Below the pieces are notes generated by a model that did not search any database, was not told the DNA's origin, and saw nothing but the letters and a program-made list of their open reading frames with translations. From an uncultured Bacteroidales bacterium (GTDB taxonomy: Bacteria; Bacteroidota; Bacteroidia; Bacteroidales; Muribaculaceae), in contig CANSAP010000008.1 in NCBI GenBank assembly GCA_947644715.1, forward strand, positions 1 through 64,000: 64,000 nucleotides of DNA, read 5' to 3'. The position numbers and the translations under genes were made by a program. Below, piece by piece: positions 7,145 to 15,778 of this stretch; position 1 is the stretch's first letter; the number at the start of each line of letters is the position of its first letter.

Positions 7145-9328
7145 ATGAAGACCGGCCGAATACTGACATACTCACTTCTAACCTGTGCCTCACTCTCATT
7201 GGCGCAAGCTCAAGCCTTGACCCCGTCGGAATATTGCGATCCCACTATATCCGCGCCCAAGGCAATCAAAACAATGACACCCATGCCGGATGGCGAAAGC
7301 TATCTCTGCATCGGCACTGAAGGCAAGACAATTGACCGGTACAGCTATAAAACCGGCAAGAAGGTGGAGACGATATTCGATGTCGAGACTGTTAAAGGCG
7401 ACACGAAAATATCTGAGTTTGACGGTTTTTCCGTAAGTGACAACGGTCGCGCACTTCTGCTTTGGAACGACTCTCAGGGAATCTACCGTTATTCTTTCAC
7501 GGCGCAATATTTCGTCTACGACATTACTCGCGGAACAATGAAGCGCGTCTCCTCCGGCGGCGCGCAGCGAGGAGCTGTTTTGAGCCATGACGGCACTATG
7601 GTGGCTTTCACACGCGACAATAACATCTTTATAACCAATCTGGATTTTGATTCCGAACGCCAGGTGACCGAAGATGGTGTTGCCGGAAAGATTATCAACG
7701 GTGTGCCTGATTGGGGCTATGAAGAGGAGTTCGGAGTCGAGAACACTATCCGCTGGGCGCCGGATGACTCAACACTTGCTTTCATCACATTCAATGAGAG
7801 TCAGGTGCCCTCATATCACTTCGACATTTTCTCAAGCTATTGTGCGCCAAAACCGGAATATGACCTGTACCCGGGAGAATACAGCTACAAGTATCCCTTG
7901 GCCGGAGACAACAACTCTGTTGTGCAAGTTAAAGTGTATAACGTAGATTCCCGCATAACGAAAGTTATGGACCTGCCTATTGCGGAAACAGACTATGTTC
8001 CGTCAGTTGAATATGGTGGTTCATCTGACCGCCTGATGGTCATGCTTCTCAACCGCGACCAGAACAATCTTCGGCTTTACAACGTGAATCCCGGCTCAAC
8101 GGTAGCCCGATTGCTGCTGACCGAAACGAGCGAGGCTTGGCTGAGTCCGTCGGCATATCAGATGGTTGACTACCGCTCCGATGCCTTCGTGATTGGGAGC
8201 GATAGAAGCGGTTGGCGTCATCTCTACGAATATGATTACTCCGGCAACCTGCGTAAGCAGCTGACCTCCGGAAACTACTATGTTACTGAATACTACGGAT
8301 ATAACGCTTCTACCCGCGAGCATTACTTTCAGACTACACAAAACGGCGCGACCGAACGCAACGTCGCGCGTACATCTGCCTCAGGCGTGCAGATGCTTCA
8401 TCCCGAGAAGGGCTGGGAATCAGCCTCTTTCAGCAAGGGGATGCAATACTATGTTCGCACTTGGAGCAATGCCGTAACACCTCAGCAGTACACCCTCCAT
8501 TCGCTGAAAGGCAAAATCGCAGACCTTGAGATGAATGAGGACTACGCTGCAAAGTATGCCTCAGCGCCCAAAATGGAACTCACTTCCATTCCCAATGCCG
8601 CAGGCGAACAGATGGATGCCTACATCATCAAGCCTGCCGACTTCTCCCCGACCAAGAAGTATCCCGTGATGCTGTATCAATATAATGGACCCGAGAGTCA
8701 GGAAGTGCGTAACAGATGGAGTATGGGCGGCCTCTACTACATTGCGTCGCAGGGCTATGTGGTGGTCTGTGCTGACGGCCGTGGCACCGGCTTCCGCGGA
8801 CGCGCATGGTGTGACGTGGTTTATAAGCGTCTCGGCACCATCGAGACCGAAGACCAGCTGGCCGCAGGTCGTTGGGCTTCCACGCAGAGCTGGGCCGACC
8901 CTCAGCGCCTCTCCTGCTTCGGATGGAGCTATGGTGGCTATATGACTCTGATGGAACTGACCGCCCCCGGAACTCCGTTCAAGGCCGGTGTGTCTATGGC
9001 ACCCGTCACTGACTGGCGCTTCTATGACGCTATCTACACTGAACGCTATATGCTCTCCCCGCGTCAGAACAAGGAGGGTTATGACAGCTCATCCACACTC
9101 CTTCGCACCCCCAATCTCAAAGCCAAGCTCCTCATAATGAGCGGCACGGCAGATGATAATGTCCACATTTACAATACTTATAAGTTTACTTCAAAACTCA
9201 CCTCAGAGGGCACGATGTGCGACATGATGGTCTGGACCGGCTTCGACCATTCACTCCGCACGTGCGATGTGCGCTCCGTCCTCTATCGCAAGGTAGTTGA
9301 CTTCCTCGACTCCCGTCTCGGAAAGTAA
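7145..9328 (+). CDS. S9B family dipeptidyl peptidase IV-like exopeptidase
   Basis: This 727-residue exported serine peptidase should remove N-terminal dipeptides, typically after Pro or Ala, in the periplasm or at the surface. It begins with a signal peptide (MKTGRILTYSLLTCASLSLAQA). A beta-propeller domain follows (about 40-480), then the alpha/beta hydrolase domain. The nucleophile Ser595 is in GWSYGGYM. The Asp lies in SGTADDNVH and the His in GFDHSLR near the C-terminus. The propeller contains a DWGYEEEFG stretch typical of the DPP-IV Glu motif that binds the substrate amino terminus. Length and layout are normal for the family. It probably contributes to peptide nutrition. Confidence 0.9.
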   Translation: MKTGRILTYSLLTCASLSLAQAQALTPSEYCDPTISAPKAIKTMTPMPDGESYLCIGTEGKTIDRYSYKTGKKVETIFDVETVKGDTKISEFDGFSVSDNGRALLLWNDSQGIYRYSFTAQYFVYDITRGTMKRVSSGGAQRGAVLSHDGTMVAFTRDNNIFITNLDFDSERQVTEDGVAGKIINGVPDWGYEEEFGVENTIRWAPDDSTLAFITFNESQVPSYHFDIFSSYCAPKPEYDLYPGEYSYKYPLAGDNNSVVQVKVYNVDSRITKVMDLPIAETDYVPSVEYGGSSDRLMVMLLNRDQNNLRLYNVNPGSTVARLLLTETSEAWLSPSAYQMVDYRSDAFVIGSDRSGWRHLYEYDYSGNLRKQLTSGNYYVTEYYGYNASTREHYFQTTQNGATERNVARTSASGVQMLHPEKGWESASFSKGMQYYVRTWSNAVTPQQYTLHSLKGKIADLEMNEDYAAKYASAPKMELTSIPNAAGEQMDAYIIKPADFSPTKKYPVMLYQYNGPESQEVRNRWSMGGLYYIASQGYVVVCADGRGTGFRGRAWCDVVYKRLGTIETEDQLAAGRWASTQSWADPQRLSCFGWSYGGYMTLMELTAPGTPFKAGVSMAPVTDWRFYDAIYTERYMLSPRQNKEGYDSSSTLLRTPNLKAKLLIMSGTADDNVHIYNTYKFTSKLTSEGTMCDMMVWTGFDHSLRTCDVRSVLYRKVVDFLDSRLGK

Positions 9329-9433
9329 CCTCTTGCTCCGATTCTCTTCTCTCTTCTTGACTTCTTACAAGCTCTTGTGTGTGGTCTCCACTCTAATCAG
9401 TCAACCGCACAATGTATTAAATACTCCGGCACA

Positions 9434-10816
9434 ATGACAGAAATTCTTCGCAACCTGTTCAAGGTCAACAGCCGACAAATATTCCTACTCTGGCGCAACT
9501 TCGCTGTGTCACTGCTCATCTTCATGGGCATGGTAATCTTGACGAAGTTACTCCCGACATATCTCGCTCCGATAGTTTCAACCGTAGCCTGCGCGGCATT
9601 ATACTTTTTAGCTTACTCCAGGGCATATTCCGATACGGAATCATGCATGGTCGTGCCTTACACGATGTTCATGATAATGCTCTGCTACACGGTCACGACC
9701 GTGCTGCTGAACCTGCTGAACATCTGGTTCATGCTGAACCTGCCGAGCGCTGTCGTTATATTTGAGGGCTACTTTATACCGGGCTTGATTTTCGGGCCAT
9801 GCGCAATAGTAGTCTGCTGCATTGTGTATCTGCGTCGCCACAAATTGAGCATCTGTGCTGACTGTCGTCTGCAAAACGATTCATCTATGGAAAAGGGGCG
9901 TTCCGGCGTTATTTTCTCCCAAGAGAGTGAGCTGCAGATTAAGAACTTGCTCTTGCTTTTTACGATTGTAACAACAATTTTCTGGCTCTATTATGAACTT
10001 GAATTTGTTGATGCCAGCATCACCGCCCGCGATGCCTTTGTCTTTACCTACATGATGATGGCTGCCTGCGTCGCTGACATGCTTTTCTTCGGAATGAGAT
10101 ATTACAACCTTTATCTTGACCTGAAGGAGCGTGACGAGCTGGTGTCACCGGGAGAGTTGGCCAACATTTCAACGCGCACCTATCTCCGCTACTACGTTAT
10201 CTGCGGCGACAATATTCTTCTCTCCTCCTCCAAAAATGATGCCCTGCGAGATATTGAGGGGGAGATTTTCGAGACTCCGTTCATTGTCCGCCAAATAGTG
10301 AAGGGTATTCCGGAAGCTGAAGTCAAGGAGATTATTGAGCGCACCACAGGTGTTAAGAATGGCATACTGCGCTTTTTCTTCGGTCGACGAGTGAATGAGA
10401 TAGGTGATCACCGCATCATGCGCTACTTCTATTTCCTGCCCGGTGAGCCTTCCGATTATCCCGCACTTGCCAAAAAGGGTGAGTGGCTCAGCAGCGAGAA
10501 ATTCAAGACCATCTACAACACTGCTCCGCTCAAGCTTGGCTCCACACTGCTTGGCGACATGAGCCGTCTTGCAACTATCATGGTGACAAGCAAAACCTTT
10601 GATGAGAATGGTGAACGACGACTGAAGCTAATGCAGTATCGCCCGTCGTTCAACTTTGCCGAGCTGCATAACACCCCCATCGACTTCCACGACGAGCTGT
10701 GGATTCGTGTTTCACTCTATAACAGCGACCATCGATTCTTCCGCCTTAAGCGCTGGCTGCGTCACAACGAAAAGAAGCGCAAAAACCTTCCTTTCAATCA
10801 GACTCCATTGTCCTGA
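9434..10816 (+). CDS. Multi-spanning membrane protein of unknown function
   Basis: The protein (460 residues from the ATG at 9434; an upstream in-frame ATG at 9377 would add 19 non-conserved residues) has about five or six hydrophobic helices in its first 220 residues. A soluble, charged C-terminal half of about 240 residues follows, rich in basic and aromatic residues and ending near RLKRWLRHNEKKRKN. I recognise no domain. The layout (N-terminal membrane bundle, C-terminal cytoplasmic domain) recalls membrane-bound signalling proteins, but no kinase, cyclase or HTH motif is visible. It lies 105 bp after the peptidase gene and 74 bp before miaA. Confidence 0.75.
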   Translation: MTEILRNLFKVNSRQIFLLWRNFAVSLLIFMGMVILTKLLPTYLAPIVSTVACAALYFLAYSRAYSDTESCMVVPYTMFMIMLCYTVTTVLLNLLNIWFMLNLPSAVVIFEGYFIPGLIFGPCAIVVCCIVYLRRHKLSICADCRLQNDSSMEKGRSGVIFSQESELQIKNLLLLFTIVTTIFWLYYELEFVDASITARDAFVFTYMMMAACVADMLFFGMRYYNLYLDLKERDELVSPGELANISTRTYLRYYVICGDNILLSSSKNDALRDIEGEIFETPFIVRQIVKGIPEAEVKEIIERTTGVKNGILRFFFGRRVNEIGDHRIMRYFYFLPGEPSDYPALAKKGEWLSSEKFKTIYNTAPLKLGSTLLGDMSRLATIMVTSKTFDENGERRLKLMQYRPSFNFAELHNTPIDFHDELWIRVSLYNSDHRFFRLKRWLRHNEKKRKNLPFNQTPLS

Positions 10817-10822
10817 TTGCAA

Positions 10823-10836
10823 AGAAACTGTTTAAG
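10823..10836. repeat. Solitary AGAAACTGTTTAAG end motif
   Basis: The 14-bp terminal motif of the 12034-12218 element occurs alone 7 bp after a stop codon. No partner inverted copy is found before miaA. It may be a remnant or a coincidence. Confidence 0.35.
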
Positions 10837-10890
10837 CAGTGGCAACCCGGTAACATTCGATCCCATTCACTTACCCTTCACTTTACACTC

Positions 10891-11880
10891 ATGACTTCCC
10901 CTTCTGAGAATCCACTTCCACTGATAGCAATTGTCGGCCCCACGGCCTGCGGCAAAACCTCGAGAGCTGTCGCATTGGCCTTGGCTCTTGACGGAGAGAT
11001 TCTCAGCGCTGACTCTCGCCAGGTGTATTGCGGAATGGATTTGGGCACGGGCAAGGACATCTCTGACTACGAACCTCTGTTCGCAAAATATCGGGACACT
11101 ATCGGAGGCAAGATGCCCGGGCTCCACTTGGTAGATATTTGTCCGGCTGGCACTAAATATAACCTTCACAGATATTTGCAGGATTACTACCTGGCGGAAG
11201 CAAGCATCCTGCAGCGCGGCAACCGACGCATTCTGTGCGGAGGTACAGGGATGTACGCAGAAGCTGTCTTAAGCGGACTGCGACTGCCGGAAGTGCCCGA
11301 AAATCCCGAATTACGAGCAAGCCTGCGAGACATTCCTCTATCAGAATTGCATAGCCGTCTGGCCGCCATGAAGCAGTTGCACAACACAACGGATGTCGAC
11401 ACACATGCCCGAGCAGTGCGAGCCTTGGAAATAGCACAGTACTACCTTCAGCATCCGGAAGCAGCTCAATTGGCTGACCGCAGTCAAGCGGTTCCTCCTC
11501 GCTCCGAAATATTCCTTATCGACATCCCCAGGGAGTTGCGCCGCCAGCGAATTACCCGCCGCTTGCATGAACGCATCAACCAAGGGATGATTGAAGAGGT
11601 GGAGGGATTACTTGCTCAGGGGATATCCCCGGATGATTTGATATACTATGGCCTTGAATATAAATTCCTGACGCTGCATATTCTTGGCCACATCACACGT
11701 GAAGAGATGCATTCACAACTTGAGACCGCCATCCATCAATTTGCAAAGCGGCAGATGACCTGGTGGCGCGGAATGGAGCGACGCGGCTTCAAGCTCCATC
11801 CCATTGCACATGACACGACTGACGAGCAGTTTATCTCCACCGTAAAAGAGCGACTGCGCACCGCCGGAGCATCTATCTGA
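10891..11880 (+). CDS. miaA: tRNA dimethylallyltransferase
   Basis: MiaA transfers the dimethylallyl group from DMAPP to the N6 of A37 in tRNAs that read codons starting with U. The 329-residue protein has the P-loop GPTACGKTS near the N-terminus, the DSRQVYCGMDLGTGK substrate loop, GGTGMYAEAVLSGL, and the C-terminal KRQMTWWRGM motif that contacts tRNA. Length is typical. A likely terminator follows directly. Confidence 0.93.
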   Translation: MTSPSENPLPLIAIVGPTACGKTSRAVALALALDGEILSADSRQVYCGMDLGTGKDISDYEPLFAKYRDTIGGKMPGLHLVDICPAGTKYNLHRYLQDYYLAEASILQRGNRRILCGGTGMYAEAVLSGLRLPEVPENPELRASLRDIPLSELHSRLAAMKQLHNTTDVDTHARAVRALEIAQYYLQHPEAAQLADRSQAVPPRSEIFLIDIPRELRRQRITRRLHERINQGMIEEVEGLLAQGISPDDLIYYGLEYKFLTLHILGHITREEMHSQLETAIHQFAKRQMTWWRGMERRGFKLHPIAHDTTDEQFISTVKERLRTAGASI

Positions 11881-11883
11881 GTG

Positions 11884-11925
11884 GCTGCATATAATATATT
11901 CATGCAGCGCAACCTCTTCTTTTTA
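11884..11925 (+). terminator. Terminator after miaA
   Basis: The arms GCTGCAT (11884-11890) and ATGCAGC (11902-11908) enclose an AT-rich loop and are followed by a T-rich tract (CTCTTCTTTTTAATT). It begins 4 bp after the stop codon. Confidence 0.6.
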
Positions 11926-11942
11926 ATTAAATCACACTTTTC

Positions 11943-11975
11943 TTTGTAGTTTCGCAAAAACTTTGTTAACTTTGC
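11943..11975 (+). promoter_or_regulatory. Promoter for the glycogen operon
   Basis: TTTG (11943-11946), 20 bp and TAACTTTGC (11967-11975) match the consensus exactly. The first gene starts at 12499, so the transcript would have a leader of roughly 515 nt containing the whole palindromic element at 12034-12218. I see no better promoter nearer the gene. Confidence 0.65.
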
Positions 11976-12498
11976 GTTGACCTTTAACGTTACCATATCA
12001 GAAGCAGTTTCGACTGCACTCAACTCTCCCCTTAGAAACTGTTTAAGTTTATGTCAATGCAATTTTGAGAGATGTTTTTGAGTGATTTTCGCGAGTTGAA
12101 GAGGGAGCATAGCGGGCTATGCGACCGATGAAACTCGGCGAAAAGCGCCAAAAACAGCCTCAAAATTCATTGATAACAAGCTATAAAAATATTTCCGACA
12201 TAAACTTAAACAGTTTCTTACAGTCGGCGCTATTTTCCGTTGATAACCTTATTCTCAGTCTTTGATTAGACAATGAGGCTCTCTTGACTTTCCAATGAGA
12301 CTCAAGAAGACTTCAGCATTAACAATTCAGTGATTTAGCCTGCAACTTTTCACTCTTTCTGCTAATATAATCTGAGACTCCGAAGTCGAAAGGCTTATTT
12401 CAAATAATTGTCCAAGTAACCCAATCTTTCTACTGCGGGCAAGCATATTGGTTCAACCGTTTATGTTCCCCGTCAGCAAAACAAACATCTACACACCT
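11976..12498 (+). other. Long leader of the glycogen operon
   Basis: There is no gene here. The region holds the palindromic element (12034-12218) and then 280 bp of unremarkable AT-rich sequence up to the ATG at 12499. An in-frame ATG at 12448 would add 17 residues, but protein similarity to the family starts at MSYLKFDKSLM. If the promoter at 11943-11975 is used, all of this is 5-prime UTR. Confidence 0.5.
12034..12218. repeat. 185-bp palindromic element, AGAAACTG-ended family
   Basis: Perfect 22-bp terminal inverted repeats (AGAAACTGTTTAAGTTTATG plus TC at 12034-12055; complement at 12197-12218) enclose a second pair of imperfect arms running inward from AATTTTGAG. At the centre lies GAGGGAGCATAGCGGGCTAT (12101-12120), continuing GCGACCGA, with the small dyad GCATAGC/GCTATGC. 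TTA flanks both ends, consistent with a short target duplication. It has no reading frame. The same core occurs in the elements at 31323 and 55507, whose ends are different. Confidence 0.8.
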
Positions 12499-14460
12499 AT
12501 GAGTTATCTTAAATTCGATAAGAGCCTCATGATAAATTTGGAGCAAAGCCTCCCGAAGGAGATGCTGCGCACCAATAAAAGTGGTGCTTATCACTGCACA
12601 ACCATCGTAGGGTGCAACACACGCAAGCAGCATGGACTGCTCGTGATACCAATCCCGGAGATGGATGACAAGGCGCACGTGCTCCTCTCATCGCTCGACG
12701 AGACTGTTATTCAGCATGGTGCCCCCTTCAATCTGGGGCTTCATCAATATGGAGAAGGGGTGTTCAGCCCTAATGGCCATAAATACATACGCGAGTTTAA
12801 CTGCGACAGTGTTCCCTCTGTAACTTTCCGCGTTGGAGGTGTGATACTTACCAAGGAAAAGGTATTCATCTCTCATGAAAACCGCATCCTCATAAAGTAC
12901 ACCCTTAAGGACGCCCACTCCCCCACTACTCTTCAGTTCCGCCCGTTCCTGGCCTTCCGCAATGCAAATGACCTATGCATGGCCAACGGATCAATCAATA
13001 CGGCTCTTGAACAGGAGAAGAATGGCATAAGCTGCTGCCTGTATGCAGGCTATCCCCGCCTATACATGCAGTTCAACAAAGAGGTTAAATGGGTGAGCGA
13101 CGGGCACTGGTACAATGGCATTGAATACTACAAGGATCGCGACAGAGGCATCCCTTATAAAGAAGACCTTTGGGTGCCGGGATACTTTGAACTGCCAATC
13201 CGCAAGGGTGAAAGCATTATCTTTTCCGCTTCCACGTTTGACTGTGACCCGAAAGAATTTGAAGCTACCTATGAGGCTGAAATCTCAACACGCACCATGC
13301 GTACCTCCTTCTATAATTGCCTGAAGAACTCAGCCAAACAGTTCTACCTGAAGAGGGGTAAAAACATGTATATAATGGCCGGTTATCCCTGGTATAATGT
13401 GCGCAGCCGCGATGAGCTGATAGCTTTGCCGGGTTGCACCTTGGCCATTGACCATGAGGAGGATTTCAAGGCTATTGCACACACCTTTATAGAGGCCTAC
13501 CGCAAGTTCGTCGCTACCGGAGAAACAGATGCTACGATTCATGAGATTGACCTTCCTGACATTCCGCTGTGGCTGACATGGACCTTACAGCAGTACCGCC
13601 GTGTGCATGGCGCAGAGAAGTGTCGCGAACTGTTCGGTGAGGCTGTACGCAACATCATATCCGACATCGTCAGCGGGAAAATTCCTAACCTGATGCCCGA
13701 TGACAATGGCTTGCTGCGCACCGAGGGGCGCGAGAAGCCGGTGAGCTGGCTGTCAGCCTCAATTGATGGGAAACCGATTATTCCGCGCTCCGGATACCTG
13801 GTTGAGTTTAATGCCCTTTGGTATAACGCTCTGATGTTTGCCGCTGAACTGCATGAAGGAGCAGCTGATGACTTCTCAGCGGAGTGCCGGAAGCGTGCCG
13901 AAAGCATGAAACAACCATTCCTCGATACATTCCTGAATGACTACGGGTATCTGTATGACTACGTGGACGGCGCCTACACCGATTTAAGCGTTCGCCCGAA
14001 CATGGCCATCGCCGTGGGACTTGACTACTCCCCTCTTGACCGCAGGCAGCGCAAGTGTGTACTGGACTTTGCCACACGCGAGTTACTCACACCCAAAGGA
14101 TTGCGGTCTCTCTCTCCAAAGAGTGCCGGATATAATCCGACATACGTGGGCGGACCCATCGAGCGCGAATATGCCGTGCATCAGGGTCCGGCCCGTCCCT
14201 GGCTCTTCGGATTCTACGCTGATGCCTATCTTAAGGTGTTCGGCACATCTGGGCTTGGATTCATTGAGCGACAACTGATTGGCTATGAGGATGAAATGGC
14301 GGAAGGATGCATCGGCTCCCTGTCAGAACTTTACGACGGCAACCCGCCCTACACCGGACGCGGAGCCATCAGCACCGCCAAGAACGTAGGCGAGATTCTG
14401 CGCACTGTGCATAACGTCAAACGCCTTAACAAACAATTACTCACCGACTCTAAATCCTGA
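12499..14460 (+). CDS. Glycogen debranching enzyme (amylo-alpha-1,6-glucosidase type)
   Basis: This 653-residue cytosolic protein has an N-terminal beta-rich domain beginning with MSYLKFDKSLMINLEQSL. The C-terminal (alpha/alpha)6 catalytic domain is of the AGL/GDE-C type (GH133-like), with DMPLWLT-like IDLPDIPLWLTWTLQQYRR and a late GPARPWLFGFYADAYLK segment. It should hydrolyse the alpha-1,6 branches of stored glycogen. It heads a three-gene operon with a glycogen synthase-type glycosyltransferase (6 bp downstream) and a GH57 enzyme, the standard Bacteroidetes glycogen cluster. The start was chosen by family similarity. Confidence 0.88.
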   Translation: MSYLKFDKSLMINLEQSLPKEMLRTNKSGAYHCTTIVGCNTRKQHGLLVIPIPEMDDKAHVLLSSLDETVIQHGAPFNLGLHQYGEGVFSPNGHKYIREFNCDSVPSVTFRVGGVILTKEKVFISHENRILIKYTLKDAHSPTTLQFRPFLAFRNANDLCMANGSINTALEQEKNGISCCLYAGYPRLYMQFNKEVKWVSDGHWYNGIEYYKDRDRGIPYKEDLWVPGYFELPIRKGESIIFSASTFDCDPKEFEATYEAEISTRTMRTSFYNCLKNSAKQFYLKRGKNMYIMAGYPWYNVRSRDELIALPGCTLAIDHEEDFKAIAHTFIEAYRKFVATGETDATIHEIDLPDIPLWLTWTLQQYRRVHGAEKCRELFGEAVRNIISDIVSGKIPNLMPDDNGLLRTEGREKPVSWLSASIDGKPIIPRSGYLVEFNALWYNALMFAAELHEGAADDFSAECRKRAESMKQPFLDTFLNDYGYLYDYVDGAYTDLSVRPNMAIAVGLDYSPLDRRQRKCVLDFATRELLTPKGLRSLSPKSAGYNPTYVGGPIEREYAVHQGPARPWLFGFYADAYLKVFGTSGLGFIERQLIGYEDEMAEGCIGSLSELYDGNPPYTGRGAISTAKNVGEILRTVHNVKRLNKQLLTDSKS

Positions 14461-14466
14461 CGCACT

Positions 14467-15726
14467 ATGAAAGCACTAATGTTCGGGTGGGAATTCCCCC
14501 CGCATATCTTAGGTGGCCTCGGCACGGCAAGCTACGGTCTTACCCGCGGCATGCACAACTGTGGCAACATGGACATCTCTTTCGTGATTCCGAAACCGGT
14601 GGGCGACGAAGACAAATCCTTTGCTCAGATTATCGGTGCATCAAATACCCCTGTGGCCTGGCGCGATGTCAGTTATGACTACGTGCGAGACCGCATCGGG
14701 AATGTTATGCCTCCGGAACTGTACTTCGACCTGCGCAACCACATCTACGCAGACTTTAATTACCTGCATCTTAATGACTTGGGCTGCATAGAATTCTCAG
14801 GTCGTTATCCGGACAATCTGCTTGAGGAGATTAACAATTATTCGATTGTGGCCGGCGTGATTGCCCGCACCATCCCCTGCGATATCATCCATTCTCATGA
14901 CTGGCTGACATATCCGGCCGGTATACATGCAAAAAAAATCACGGGCAAGCCGCTTGTAATTCATGTGCACGCCACAGATTTCGACCGCTCTCGCGGTAAT
15001 GTGAATCCCACAGTCTTTGGCATCGAGAAGGATGGCATGGATAATGCCGACCATATCATCACCGTCTCTGAGCTTACGAGACGCACGGTCATTGACAAGT
15101 ATCACATTTCGCCGGACAAGGTCACAACCGTGCATAACGCAGTTGTGCCTCTGAGTGAGGAGATTCTCTCGCTGCCACGCCGCAAGAATAAAGAGAAGGT
15201 GATTACATTCCTCGGCCGTATCACTATGCAGAAAGGTCCCGAATATTTTGTGGAGGCTGCAGCCAAGGTGCTTAAGAAGAACCGGAATGTGCGCTTTGTT
15301 ATGGCCGGTTCCGGCGACATGATGAACAAGATGATTCGCCTGGCTGCCAAGCGTGGGATAGCCGACCGCTTCCATTTCACCGGTTTTCTGCGCGGCAAGC
15401 AGGTATATGAGATGTTGGCCGATTCTGACGTCTATGTGATGCCCTCCGTCTCTGAGCCGTTCGGCATTTCTCCTCTTGAGGCCATGCAGATGGGTGTCCC
15501 ATCAATCATTTCAAAACAGAGCGGCTGTGCCGAAATTCTCAACCACGTAATCAAAACCGACTACTGGGATGTGGATGCTATGGCTGATGCCATGCATGCT
15601 TTGGTCAGCTACCCGGCTATGCACGAATCTCTGAAGCGTGAAGGCATCGAAGAGATGAAAGGCATTACCTGGGAAAAGGCCGGACAAAAAGTAATCGACA
15701 TATATAACAAGGTATTACAGCATTAA
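14467..15726 (+). CDS. Glycosyltransferase, glycogen synthase type
   Basis: This 419-residue GT-B enzyme starts with MKALMFGWEFPPHILGGLGT, the sugar-nucleotide loop of glycogen/starch synthase-like transferases. It has HSHDWLTYPAG in the acceptor domain and the C-terminal donor-site motif SEPFGISPLEAMQMG with the conserved Glu. It probably elongates alpha-1,4-glucan from ADP- or UDP-glucose. At 419 residues it is shorter than E. coli GlgA (about 477) and nearer GT4 enzymes. It lies 6 bp after the debranching enzyme gene and 52 bp before the GH57 gene. Confidence 0.85.
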   Translation: MKALMFGWEFPPHILGGLGTASYGLTRGMHNCGNMDISFVIPKPVGDEDKSFAQIIGASNTPVAWRDVSYDYVRDRIGNVMPPELYFDLRNHIYADFNYLHLNDLGCIEFSGRYPDNLLEEINNYSIVAGVIARTIPCDIIHSHDWLTYPAGIHAKKITGKPLVIHVHATDFDRSRGNVNPTVFGIEKDGMDNADHIITVSELTRRTVIDKYHISPDKVTTVHNAVVPLSEEILSLPRRKNKEKVITFLGRITMQKGPEYFVEAAAKVLKKNRNVRFVMAGSGDMMNKMIRLAAKRGIADRFHFTGFLRGKQVYEMLADSDVYVMPSVSEPFGISPLEAMQMGVPSIISKQSGCAEILNHVIKTDYWDVDAMADAMHALVSYPAMHESLKREGIEEMKGITWEKAGQKVIDIYNKVLQH

Positions 15727-15778
15727 TGCCAAATCCATATTAATCCACATATCACTAACCCTCACAACTACCTGAATA

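Noticed and set aside
12101-12128. CRISPR-like or REP array
   Set aside because: The core is repeated in the window but never in regularly spaced direct repeats with unique spacers.
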